NCBI GenBank assembly: GCA_910585815.1
Contig: CAJUFJ010000009.1
Coordinates: forward strand, 8,482-72,481
Length of the DNA stretch: 64,000 nucleotides
Direction of reading: 5' to 3'
Origin: an uncultured Oscillospiraceae bacterium
Lineage (GTDB): Bacteria; Bacillota; Clostridia; Oscillospirales; Oscillospiraceae
The translations under genes and the position numbers were made by a program. The first letter of the stretch is position 1, and each line of letters starts with the position of its first letter. Below the pieces are notes generated by a model. It had not been told where the DNA came from, did no database searches, and saw only the letters and a program-made list of their open reading frames with translations. This document shows positions 18,658-25,913 of this stretch, in pieces.

Positions 18658-18699
18658 CTATGTTGTCAGCATGGTGTGAAAAAAGACCGCAGTTTTTTC

Positions 18700-18728
18700 T
18701 TGACCCTGCTGTCGAACCATGGTATATT
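18700..18728 (+). promoter_or_regulatory. Promoter of the small peptide transcript
   Basis: TTGACC (18700-18705), 17 bases, TATATT (18723-18728); predicted start about 18735. An A6..T6 inverted stretch lies just upstream (18680-18699). Confidence 0.8.
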
Positions 18729-18770
18729 TTTGTAGGGACGCTGTCCAATACAGGCGAGGCGGTTCAGCTA

Positions 18771-18789
18771 CACCACCCGAAAGGGGGTG
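18771..18789 (+). promoter_or_regulatory. Hairpin hiding the Shine-Dalgarno of the peptide gene
   Basis: CACC and CCC (18771-18778, one bulged A) pair with GGG and GGTG (18783-18789) around a GAAA tetraloop. The Shine-Dalgarno GGGGGTGA lies in the 3' arm, so translation should be restrained in the folded mRNA. Confidence 0.7.
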
Positions 18790-18794
18790 AGCGT

Positions 18795-18857
18795 ATGCCA
18801 ATCACAGTTACCTTTCACATCTTTGGTTGTACTGTGACCATACGTATAAAACGCTGA
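18795..18857 (+). CDS. Candidate type I toxin peptide, 20 residues
   Basis: MPITVTFHIFGCTVTIRIKR: alternating hydrophobic/polar residues with a basic C-terminus, the look of a membrane-active or beta-forming micropeptide. GGGGGTGA lies five bases before the ATG. The gene has its own promoter (18700-18728), a structured leader of about 60 bases, and a terminator overlapping its stop codon (18856-18886). A promoter facing it (18947-18975) would give an antisense RNA. A longer in-frame extension up to 18660 begins upstream of the promoter and is rejected. I know no named family with certainty; toxicity is inferred from the layout. Confidence 0.6.
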   Translation: MPITVTFHIFGCTVTIRIKR

Positions 18858-18886
18858 AAACCGCCACCCCGGAACGGTGACGGTTT
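18856..18886. terminator. Shared bidirectional terminator of the peptide and antisense RNAs
   Basis: AAAACCGCCACC and GGTGACGGTTTT form a 12-bp stem with one mismatch. Read on either strand the stem ends in a T run (TTTTCTTG on plus, TTTTCAGC on minus), as expected where two convergent transcripts end together. Confidence 0.75.
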
Positions 18887-18940
18887 TCTTGATTAAACCA
18901 AACCAAACGGGCTGAACCGTCTTGCGGACGGCGTCCCTTT
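18857..18940 (-). ncRNA. Candidate antisense RNA (antitoxin)
   Basis: Predicted transcript of about 85 nt from the promoter at 18947-18975 to the shared terminator. It has no start codon followed by a frame. Its 5' part repeats two motifs of the peptide mRNA leader in the same order: AGGGACGCYGTCC (18938-18926, compare 18734-18746) and CGGTTCAGC (18919-18911, compare 18760-18768). Its 3' part is complementary to the terminator stem and peptide stop region. Confidence 0.55.
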
Positions 18941-18946
18941 ATAGTT

Positions 18947-18975
18947 ACTATACCACCGCCCCGACAATTTGTCAA
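18947..18975 (-). promoter_or_regulatory. Promoter of the antisense RNA
   Basis: Minus strand: TTGACA (18975-18970), 17 bases, TATAGT (18952-18947). Near-consensus and placed just past the ggt stop codon. It reads away from ggt and toward the peptide gene, so it cannot serve ggt. Confidence 0.75.
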
Positions 18976-18984
18976 GGCGGCTTT

Positions 18985-20613
18985 TTACCACGCCGCAACC
19001 GTCCCGTCGCACCGGGGCTCCGTGCCGCCGATGAGAAGGCCGTTTCCGGTGCGCCAGATGATCTGGCCCCGGCCCATGTTGATCCGGTCGTCGATGACCT
19101 CCACCTTGTGGCCCATAGCCGCCAGGGCTTCGGCAATCTCCGGGCCGGCCTCCCGTTCCAGTTGGATGTGCTTGTCTCCAATCCACTGCACCCGGGGAGC
19201 ATCCAGGGCCTCCTGGGGGTTCATGTGGTAGTCGATGGTGTTCACCAGCACCTCCACATGCCCCTGGGGCTGCATAAAGGCCCCCATCACCCCGAAAGGC
19301 CCCACGGCCTCTCCGTCCTTCAGCAGGAAGCCGGGGATGATGGTGTGGTAGGACTTCTTCCCCCCCGCCAGGCAGTTGTCGCTGTTGGGGTCCAGGGAGA
19401 AGTTGGCCCCCCGGTTCTGGAAGGAGATGCCCGTCCCCGGCACAGCCACCCCCGCGCCGAAGGTGGTGTAGTTGCTCTGAATCCAGGACACCATATTGCC
19501 CTCAGCGTCGGCGGTACACAGGTAGATGGTGCCGCCGCAGGAGGGGTCCCCTGCCTGCGGGGTGAGGGCCTTATCCGTAATCAGCGCCCGGCGGCGGGCG
19601 GCGTACTCCTCCGACAGCATATCGGCCACTTTTGTTTTCATGTACCGGGGGTCGGCCACATAGGTTTTGGTGTCGGCAAAGGCCAGCTTGATGGCCTCCA
19701 TGATTTTGTGGTAGGTGCCGGCGCTCTCCCGGTCCGGGGCCAGCGTCATGCCGTTGAGGATGTTCAGCGCCATCAGCACGGTGATGCCGTGGCCGTTGGG
19801 GGGAATCTCGCAGACGGTGTACCCCCGGTAGTCGGCGGTAATGGGCTCCACCCACGCCGGGCGGTAATTGCGGAAGTCGTCTTCCGTAAAATATCCTCCG
19901 GTCTCCCGGCTGAAGGAGACCATTTTTTCCATAAGAGGCCCCCGGTAGTAGCTCTCACAGTCGGTGGCGGCCAGCTCCTCCAGGGTGGCGGCGTACTCCT
20001 CCCACCGAAACAGGTCACCGGCGGCGTAGGGGGAGCCGTCCTCCTTCATGAAGGACTTCCACCAGTAGGCGTGGGGGGCGGGGTTCTCCTCCATGGCTTT
20101 TTTGATGCGCCGGCTGTCCCTGGCCCACTGGTGGGACACGTTCACCGGCACAGGCACCCCCTGCCGGGCGTAGGCGATGGCAGGGGCAAAGAGCTCGGTC
20201 AGCGGCTTGGAGCCAAAGCGGCGGTTCAGCTCCGCCCACCCGGCTGGGGCACCGGGGATCATGGTGGGCAGCCAGCCCGCTTTGGGCATCTCTGTAAAGC
20301 CTAATTCCCTTACAGCATCTGCACTGAGGGCCGCCGGGGCCACCCCGCTGGCGTTAAGGCCGTAAAGTGTTTTCGCTTTCTCCACCCACACCAGGGCGAA
20401 GGTGTCCGACCCCAGGCCGTTGCCGGTGGGCTCGAACAGGGGCATCCCCGCCGCCATGGCCACGGCGGCGTCCATGGCGTTGCCGCCCGCCTTCAGCACC
20501 CCCAGCCCCACCTGGGCCCCCAGGGGCACCGAGGTGCAGGCCATGCCGTTTTTGGCGTAGACAACATTGCGGCGGGAGGGGTATGTATACTTGCAGGGAT
20601 CGTACTGTGGCAT
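18985..20613 (-). CDS. ggt: Gamma-glutamyltransferase family protein
   Basis: A 542-residue N-terminal-nucleophile hydrolase acting on gamma-glutamyl bonds (glutathione and related peptides). The autocleavage threonine is in CGGTIYLCTADAEGNMVSW (about residue 360), followed by the small-subunit features GTGISFQNRGANFSLDP and the substrate loop. No signal peptide is present, so this is a cytoplasmic type like YwrD rather than the secreted enzyme. ATG 20613 with AAAGGAG upstream is preferred over the frame opening at 20721. Promoter 20648-20676. Confidence 0.92.
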   Translation of the reverse strand: MPQYDPCKYTYPSRRNVVYAKNGMACTSVPLGAQVGLGVLKAGGNAMDAAVAMAAGMPLFEPTGNGLGSDTFALVWVEKAKTLYGLNASGVAPAALSADAVRELGFTEMPKAGWLPTMIPGAPAGWAELNRRFGSKPLTELFAPAIAYARQGVPVPVNVSHQWARDSRRIKKAMEENPAPHAYWWKSFMKEDGSPYAAGDLFRWEEYAATLEELAATDCESYYRGPLMEKMVSFSRETGGYFTEDDFRNYRPAWVEPITADYRGYTVCEIPPNGHGITVLMALNILNGMTLAPDRESAGTYHKIMEAIKLAFADTKTYVADPRYMKTKVADMLSEEYAARRRALITDKALTPQAGDPSCGGTIYLCTADAEGNMVSWIQSNYTTFGAGVAVPGTGISFQNRGANFSLDPNSDNCLAGGKKSYHTIIPGFLLKDGEAVGPFGVMGAFMQPQGHVEVLVNTIDYHMNPQEALDAPRVQWIGDKHIQLEREAGPEIAEALAAMGHKVEVIDDRINMGRGQIIWRTGNGLLIGGTEPRCDGTVAAW

Positions 20614-20647
20614 AATGGTCAGCTCCTTTTTTCTCTTTGATAGGGCC

Positions 20648-20676
20648 ATTATACAGTACATCCGGCAAAAAGGCAA
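20648..20676 (-). promoter_or_regulatory. ggt promoter
   Basis: Minus strand: TTGCCT (20676-20671), 17 bases, TATAAT (20653-20648), about 35 bases before the ATG. Confidence 0.8.
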
Positions 20677-20722
20677 CAAAAGGGACGCACCTGCCGGCGC
20701 GTCCTCTCCCATCGAGAGCATT

Positions 20723-21043
20723 TCAATTGCCAGAACGGTTTTTCTCAGCCAAAAAACCCATAAAATCCATGACCGTGCTGCGGTGCGCCGAAGACAAACT
20801 CCGATAAGTATTGCACAGCATCTTCAGCGAGTCCTCCTCCCGCAGGTCGGAGTAGCCCATCAGATAGTCCAAACTTACCTCAAACAGGTCTGCGATCCGT
20901 TTGAGAATAATTTCATCTCTTGGAAAGTGGTTCCCACTCTCGTAGAAACTAATCATTCGGGGGGATATATCAATCGCGCGCCCCAAAACAGCCTGGGTCA
21001 TTTTTTTCTCCTGCCGCAGCTGGCGGAGCCTGTCGCTGAACAT
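20723..21043 (-). CDS. XRE-family transcriptional regulator
   Basis: A 106-residue DNA-binding protein: helix-turn-helix in residues 4-60 (FSDRLRQLRQEKKMTQAVLGRAIDISPRMISFYESG, then VSLDYLMGYSD) with a short helical C-terminus that may dimerise. ATG 21043 has AGAGGTG nine bases upstream; the GTG at 21055 would sit on the Shine-Dalgarno. It stands alone between the J-protein gene and ggt on the same strand. Target and signal unknown. Confidence 0.85.
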   Translation of the reverse strand: MFSDRLRQLRQEKKMTQAVLGRAIDISPRMISFYESGNHFPRDEIILKRIADLFEVSLDYLMGYSDLREEDSLKMLCNTYRSLSSAHRSTVMDFMGFLAEKNRSGN

Positions 21044-21164
21044 CACAAAAATCACCTCTGGCCTATTATGCCCTCGATGTGTTACAAAATCATGAATTTT
21101 CGTGAAGTTTGCCGAAAAAGTTTGATACGGCAGGATGGTTTCCGCATTTCGTGGTAGTTTTTAG

Positions 21165-23384
21165 TCAATTCACCTTAATCCAGGGATAAAACAGGCTAAC
21201 AAGGCCTAAATTCTCCTCCCGGTGAAGCAAACGATAGAAACCAATTTGCTCCTCGTCGTTTCCTTCCGCCCAAAAGCTGCCGGGAACGCAGTAAATGTTG
21301 TCCCCATTCAGATTTACATAATACTCAAGCGCCACCGCTCCCGTCTCGTCCAGCCCATAGAGCCTGCAGCACGTCTCCCCCTTCAGCTCCGCCATTCCGC
21401 CGTCTGTCAGCGTGTAGGGCGTGGTTCCGTCCCGGATAAAATCCCGGTCCAGCTCCAGCTCCTCCAGCAGCTTGGCGCAGTAGGTGTGGGCAAAAGAGCC
21501 CTCATACAGCGTCCGGACGCCCGACGTATCAAAGTCTCCGTCCGCCGGTTGATAGCGGGTGAGCACCAGCCGCCCCTCCTTCATGGGCCGGCCGCACAGG
21601 ACGATTTCACACTCCGGGGTCCAGGCCTGATACCACCGCTCCCGGGACAGCTCCTCCAGCAGGTCCCCCAGGGCGGCAATGGTGTCGCCCGCCCCGTAAA
21701 AGGGCAGGGTGATAAGGATGGTCCCGGAGGTCTCCCATTGCTCCAGCTCCAGCTCCCGGTCCATGCTGTCCACCCTGGGGATGTCGTGGTCCTTGGCAAA
21801 GTCCTTCAGCTCCCACAGCATCCGCATCTCCGGGTAATTGGTGGCATACCCCGCGTTTCCGTCGTTCCGCTCCCCGTCCGGCCCGGCCAGGAACATATCG
21901 CCCACGCTGTCCTCCGGGGCAAACACGTTGTTGTGGCGCTCCAGCTTGGTCTTGTTGTAGATGGACTGGAAGGGGATGCCAAAATCCTCCTCCATATAGG
22001 CGCAGACCTGCTCCCGGGGGTCCTTGGCGGGCAGGAGCTGTCCCAGGTCCGGCTCGGTCCGCAGCCAGCTCAGCACCAGAAGCAGCGCCGCCGCCAGCAC
22101 AAAGCCCAGCATGGCCCGCAGTTCCTCTTTTCTGGTGACCGTTCTGCCGCGGGCCCGCTTTTCCGTGGTGCCCAACTTCACCACCTGCCAGAGCACCCAG
22201 CACACAAACCCCACACCCAGAATGCCCAGCGGGATGGTCAGCCCCAGCCCCCGGTCGTAACACACATAGGTGAAGGTGAAAAAGAACAGCAGCCAGAGCA
22301 GCAACAGATTCCGTTTTCCGTTGGGGCCCCGCCTGAAGGCCATCCCAATCAGCGCAACGGAGGAGGCAGCCACCAGCAGCGCGATCCCCAACAGTCCGCC
22401 AGCCCCAAAAAGTACCAGGGCCAGAGGGGTCAGAAGGACGCCGGCGATACACACCCCCAGCTTATGCAGCCTCTGCTGCCCCTTCTCCTGCTTCTCCGCC
22501 CCCCAGGCGGGCAGGAGCATCTGATACAGGGGATGCAGCTGGGGCATGGCCACCCCCTTGTCAAAGCCGTAGGCCAGAAACAGGGCCAGCCTGACCTCCC
22601 GGGGCAGGTCTCTGGCGCTGACGAAGTCCTCCAGGCCAAAGATCAGGTCCAGCTCCCCCTTGGACCGCCGGAACAGGGGGCTGGCGAAGAACTTTTCCCA
22701 CTCCCCCAGGGGGGCCTGGGCGTTGTGGAGCATCTCCAGGGTGTGAAGAATGGTCTCGGTGCTCTGCCAGCGCGCCTCCTCCTGGGAGAATTGCTCCCGG
22801 CGCTCCCGGTCGTAGTTATTTTGCCGCTCCTGCCGCTGCCAGTACTCCCGCTTCTGCGTCCACTCCTGGGCCCTCTGGCGCTCCCGGGCCCAGGCGCGGA
22901 CCTGGGCCTGAGCCCGGCGGCGCTGTTCGGCCCGGCGGCGGCGGGCCTCCGCCCGCTCTGCCTCCCCCTCGGCAAAAAGGCGTTCAAAGTCGAAGTCCTG
23001 CACCTCCTCCCGGGGCGGAGGGGGCGGCACCTCGTCCGACTGGAGCAGCTGGTCGAAGTCAAAGGTCTGTTCCTCCCCGTTTTGGGGCGGGCGGGGGTCC
23101 TCCTCCCCATCCTCCAGGAGCTGGCCAAAGTCAAATTCCTCCCGGGGCGGCTCCGGCTCCGGGGATGGCTCCGGGGGGCGGACGGGCTCCGGCTGAGCGG
23201 ACCGCTCCCGGCGCTTCCGCTGGCGGGCCATGCGGCTGGCCGCCTGGTAGGCGGCGTGGAGGCTCTGAAAGCCCTCCGGGTCGTCCTCCGGGTGGGTGGT
23301 TTTCAGCTTTTCCGCATAGGCGTGGCGAATCTCCGGCAGGTCTGAGGGGCCGGGCAGGCCCAGCTGGCTCCAGGGCCAGCTCAT
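21165..23384 (-). CDS. Membrane J-domain protein paired with Hsp70
   Basis: A 739-residue protein. Residues 1-60 fold like a J-domain (helix II AEIRHAYAEKLK-type, then H31-P32-E33 in place of the catalytic HPD, then FQSLHAAYQAASRMARQRKRR). Next come three acidic FDF-L repeats (FDFGQLLEDGEED, FDFDQLLQSDE, FDFERLFAEGE), a long Arg/Gln/Glu coiled coil (about 140-215), five or so membrane segments (about 305-445) and a 290-residue C-terminal domain, probably outside the membrane. Its ATG overlaps the Hsp70 stop (ATGA). The role as a membrane co-chaperone for that Hsp70 is inferred from coupling and from the HscC/DjlB/DjlC precedent in E. coli. Confidence 0.8.
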   Translation of the reverse strand: MSWPWSQLGLPGPSDLPEIRHAYAEKLKTTHPEDDPEGFQSLHAAYQAASRMARQRKRRERSAQPEPVRPPEPSPEPEPPREEFDFGQLLEDGEEDPRPPQNGEEQTFDFDQLLQSDEVPPPPPREEVQDFDFERLFAEGEAERAEARRRRAEQRRRAQAQVRAWARERQRAQEWTQKREYWQRQERQNNYDRERREQFSQEEARWQSTETILHTLEMLHNAQAPLGEWEKFFASPLFRRSKGELDLIFGLEDFVSARDLPREVRLALFLAYGFDKGVAMPQLHPLYQMLLPAWGAEKQEKGQQRLHKLGVCIAGVLLTPLALVLFGAGGLLGIALLVAASSVALIGMAFRRGPNGKRNLLLLWLLFFFTFTYVCYDRGLGLTIPLGILGVGFVCWVLWQVVKLGTTEKRARGRTVTRKEELRAMLGFVLAAALLLVLSWLRTEPDLGQLLPAKDPREQVCAYMEEDFGIPFQSIYNKTKLERHNNVFAPEDSVGDMFLAGPDGERNDGNAGYATNYPEMRMLWELKDFAKDHDIPRVDSMDRELELEQWETSGTILITLPFYGAGDTIAALGDLLEELSRERWYQAWTPECEIVLCGRPMKEGRLVLTRYQPADGDFDTSGVRTLYEGSFAHTYCAKLLEELELDRDFIRDGTTPYTLTDGGMAELKGETCCRLYGLDETGAVALEYYVNLNGDNIYCVPGSFWAEGNDEEQIGFYRLLHREENLGLVSLFYPWIKVN

Positions 23385-25120
23385 GCGTCCTCCTCCTCAT
23401 CCCCGGCCAGGGGGTCCAGGTCCAGGGGCGGCAGGTCGTCCAGGCCCACGTAGGCCTCCGCCTGGTCGAAGAAGGCGGCCGTCCGGCGGCTGGCCTTGGC
23501 GATGCGCAGGCTCTCCTGGGTGGACAGCTGGAGCTGATACCAGTCCAGAATCTGGGCCACCTGCTCCCGCATCTGGCCCACCGTCATGGCGTACAGCCGC
23601 TCCCCCCGGGCGATGAGGGTGCGGGGGCCCTCCTGGTCCCGGGGGTGCATTTTCAGGGCCTCCAGCTCCTTCAGGCGCTGCTCCACCTCCGCCTCGGTCA
23701 TCCCCGAGCCCTGGAGGACCAGCCGGCCGCTCTGGCCGTCTCTGCCCACCACGTCCACCTCAAGAAGGCCGTTGATATCGTAGGTAAAGCGCACCCGGAC
23801 ATACTGCTCCCCCCGGGGCCCGGGAGGGACGGCGATCTCCAGGTGGCCCAGGTAGGTGTTGTCGTCGCAGTAGCGCTGCTCCCCCTGATACACCTTCACG
23901 TCGATGGCCCGCTGGTTGTCCCGGGCGGTGTAGTAGGTGCCCTCCTTGCTGGTGGGCAGCACGCTGTTGCGCTCGATGATGGGGGACATGAGGGCCTTGT
24001 CGGGCTGGGCCTCGTTGATGACGTTGATGCCCAGGGTGAAGGGGCACACGTCGGTGAGGACCAGCTCCTTCAAATCGCCGGCCCGGGCCTTCATGCCGGA
24101 GCAGATGCCCGCCCCCACAGCGATGGCGGTGTCCGGCCGGGCCCCGGCGGCGGGCTCCCGATTCAGGGCCCTGGCGATGTACCGGCGCACCGCCGGCATG
24201 TGGCTGGACCCCCCTACCATCACCAGCTCGTCCAGCTCCTCGGCCCCCACGCCGGCGTCCATAAACACCTTGCGCACCGGAACCAGCATCCGCTGGAACA
24301 GGACGCTGCTCTTGCGGATGACCCACTCGTGGGTGAGGGCCAGGGAGGCGGATATCTCCTCGTCAGACACCGCCATAATCACCGGCTCCTGGCCGGTAAG
24401 GGCCATTTTGCAGGTTTCGGCCTGGCGGATGAGGGTCTCCTGCCGCTGGCGGGACAGGCTGTCGAAGTTGAGATTACAGTCCTGGCAGAACCCCCGGGCG
24501 ATGAGCTCGTCAAAATCCCGGCCCCCCAGGTAGTTGTCCCCGCTGACGGCGGTAACGCTGACCACGTTGTCAAACCGCTCCACCAGGGAGACGTCCAGGG
24601 TGCCGCCGCCGAAGTCGAAGACCAGGCAGACCTTGTCCTCGTCCCCCTCGCCGATGTGGCCGGCCACCGCGGCGGCGGAGGGCTCGTTCACCAGCCGCTC
24701 CACCGTCAGGCCGGCCAGAGCGCCCGCCCGCTTGGTGGCGGCGCGCTGGGCTTCAGCGAAATAGGCCGGGACGCTGACCACCGCCTCGTCCACCACCTCG
24801 CCCAGGTAGGCCTCGGCGTCCTCCCGCAGGCGGCGCAGGACAAAGGAGGACAGGTCCTCCGCCGTAAACACCCGGCCCCCCAGCTCATACTGGCGGCCGG
24901 TGCCCATGCTCCGCTTGAAGCCGGCGGCGGTACGCTCCGGGTGGGAGATCAGCCGGTCCCGGGCCGCAGCCCCCACCAGGATGGACCCGTCGTCGTCCAC
25001 ACTGACCACGCTGGGGGTGAGATACTCCCCCAGACCGTTGGGAATCAGCTCACTTTTTCCGTTGCGCCACACAGCCGCCAAACTGTTGGTGGTGCCCAGG
25101 TCGATACCGATGATGGCCAT
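23381..25120 (-). CDS. Hsp70-family chaperone (HscC-like)
   Basis: A 579-residue Hsp70: IIGIDLGTTNSLAAVW phosphate-1 loop, VFDFGGGTLDVSLV phosphate-2 loop, VGGSSHMPAVRRYI adenosine motif, and a beta substrate-binding domain (FTLGINVINEAQ onward) with a short lid. It is about 30 residues shorter than DnaK and lacks the usual C-terminal tail, resembling HscC. It sits with its own J-protein, not with grpE or dnaJ. ATG 25120 gives the canonical N-terminus; the Shine-Dalgarno (GGGTGA) is weak. Strong sigma-A promoter at 25169-25197; no CIRCE operator was seen. Confidence 0.93.
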   Translation of the reverse strand: MAIIGIDLGTTNSLAAVWRNGKSELIPNGLGEYLTPSVVSVDDDGSILVGAAARDRLISHPERTAAGFKRSMGTGRQYELGGRVFTAEDLSSFVLRRLREDAEAYLGEVVDEAVVSVPAYFAEAQRAATKRAGALAGLTVERLVNEPSAAAVAGHIGEGDEDKVCLVFDFGGGTLDVSLVERFDNVVSVTAVSGDNYLGGRDFDELIARGFCQDCNLNFDSLSRQRQETLIRQAETCKMALTGQEPVIMAVSDEEISASLALTHEWVIRKSSVLFQRMLVPVRKVFMDAGVGAEELDELVMVGGSSHMPAVRRYIARALNREPAAGARPDTAIAVGAGICSGMKARAGDLKELVLTDVCPFTLGINVINEAQPDKALMSPIIERNSVLPTSKEGTYYTARDNQRAIDVKVYQGEQRYCDDNTYLGHLEIAVPPGPRGEQYVRVRFTYDINGLLEVDVVGRDGQSGRLVLQGSGMTEAEVEQRLKELEALKMHPRDQEGPRTLIARGERLYAMTVGQMREQVAQILDWYQLQLSTQESLRIAKASRRTAAFFDQAEAYVGLDDLPPLDLDPLAGDEEEDA

Positions 25121-25168
25121 ATTACGTTCACCCGCTCTCGCCGCCTCAGGGCGGTTTTTGTCTTCTAC

Positions 25169-25197
25169 ATTATAATGTGCTCCCGCAAAAAAATCAA
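25169..25197 (-). promoter_or_regulatory. Promoter of the Hsp70/J-protein operon
   Basis: Minus strand: TTGATT (25197-25192), 17 bases, TATAAT (25174-25169). The leader carries a CCGCC..GGCGG hairpin (around 25141-25154). No CIRCE inverted repeat, so HrcA control is unlikely. Confidence 0.8.
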
Positions 25198-25251
25198 CAG
25201 GGACGCTGCGGCCTTTCACGTTTGTCTTATAAATTTAGGAAACCCACCGCA

Positions 25252-25282
25252 TGCAGGGCAAGGGTTCTACCCTTGCCCTGCG
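25252..25282. repeat. TGCAGGG-edged palindrome
   Basis: GCAGGGCAAGGG and CCCTTGCCCTGC around TTCTA. Same family as the TGTAGGG palindromes; it sits on the left side of family A copy 2. Confidence 0.7.
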
Positions 25283-25305
25283 CATCACGTCCGGGTACGC
25301 GTAAA

Positions 25306-25492
25306 AAAGCCTTCCCCCTTCAAGGGGGAAGGTGGCACGGCCGAAGGCCGTGACGGATGAGGGTGCGCGGCTAGGTTATCGCCCCTTACCGTAAGAACTG
25401 CTTGCCCGCCCCGCCCCCTCATCCGCCCCAGTGTGCCCACTGGGGCACCTTCCCCCCGGAGGGTGGAAGGCTTGCCCTGCGGGGGACGAGGG
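25306..25492. repeat. Palindromic element family A, copy 2
   Basis: Nearly identical to 1695-1875 over its whole length. The main difference is the right inner hairpin: here CCCCAGTGTGCCCACTGGGG replaces CCCCCTTCGGGGG. The swapped hairpin is the one used by family B, showing that hairpin modules are exchanged between families. With the flanking palindromes it explains the 25198-25560 gap. Confidence 0.88.
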
Positions 25493-25514
25493 TTTTTATC
25501 CCCTTACGGGGATA

Positions 25515-25540
25515 GGCAGGGGTAGAACCCCTGCCCTACA
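25515..25540. repeat. TGTAGGG-edged palindrome flanking family A copy 2
   Basis: GGCAGGGG..CCCCTGCCCTACA. Read on the minus strand its flank GGTACGTCATGTAGGGCA matches 5693-5710, marking a conserved boundary outside the palindrome. Confidence 0.7.
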
Positions 25541-25662
25541 TGACGTACCGGCCAGGATTTCCAGAGGCGTTCCAAATTTATGAGACGGGCATAAGCCGTT
25601 CCTGTGGAAATATCCCGAGGTATGTGGTATACTGGAAGCAGCTTCAAAAAGGAGGTGTGCCT

Positions 25663-25878
25663 GTGGCGCTTGGTATTGCTATCATACTGCTAACTCCCTG
25701 CATCAGCGCGGTGCTGGCCTTCGTCTTTTTCCGGGAAAGCTGGCGGATGCGGAAACAGGGGCACAACATTCAAACCGTGGTATTTTTCCTGCTCGCCGCG
25801 GCCTGCACCGCCCTTGCCCTCTGGATGCTCCCCTTCTTCCCGGAGGCCATCCAGTTCCTGCGGCATCCTATTTATTAA
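25663..25878 (+). CDS. Small two-helix membrane protein
   Basis: A 71-residue protein starting at GTG 25663 (read VALGIAIILLTPCISAVLAF), preceded by AAAGGAGG with seven-base spacing. Two hydrophobic segments (about 3-25 and 37-62) are separated by a basic loop RESWRMRKQGHN, predicting an inner-membrane hairpin protein. The frame extends to 25540 but the Shine-Dalgarno fixes the later start. TATACT with an upstream TG (around 25624-25632) may be its -10 box. Convergent with spoIVA; function unknown. Confidence 0.65.
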   Translation: MALGIAIILLTPCISAVLAFVFFRESWRMRKQGHNIQTVVFFLLAAACTALALWMLPFFPEAIQFLRHPIY

Positions 25879-25883
25879 AAGCT

Positions 25884-25907
25884 GTCCCCTGCCCGCAGGC
25901 AGGGGAC
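25884..25907. terminator. Bidirectional terminator between the small membrane gene and spoIVA
   Basis: GTCCCCTGCC and GGCAGGGGAC form a 10-bp perfect stem with a CGCA loop, followed by ATTCCTTT on plus and AGCTTTTAA on minus; it serves both convergent genes. Confidence 0.8.
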
Positions 25908-25913
25908 ATTCCT

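Noticed and set aside
18660..18857. 65-codon version of the small peptide gene
   Set aside because: Its first codons lie upstream of the predicted promoter and lack a ribosome site; the 20-codon version has both.
25121..25200. CIRCE/HrcA control of the Hsp70 operon
   Set aside because: No TTAGCACTC-type inverted repeat is present; only a sigma-A promoter and a small GC hairpin.
21222..25360. Long plus-strand open frames opposite the J-protein and Hsp70 genes
   Set aside because: Same shadow effect; translations show no domain pattern and the opposite strand has clear chaperone motifs.
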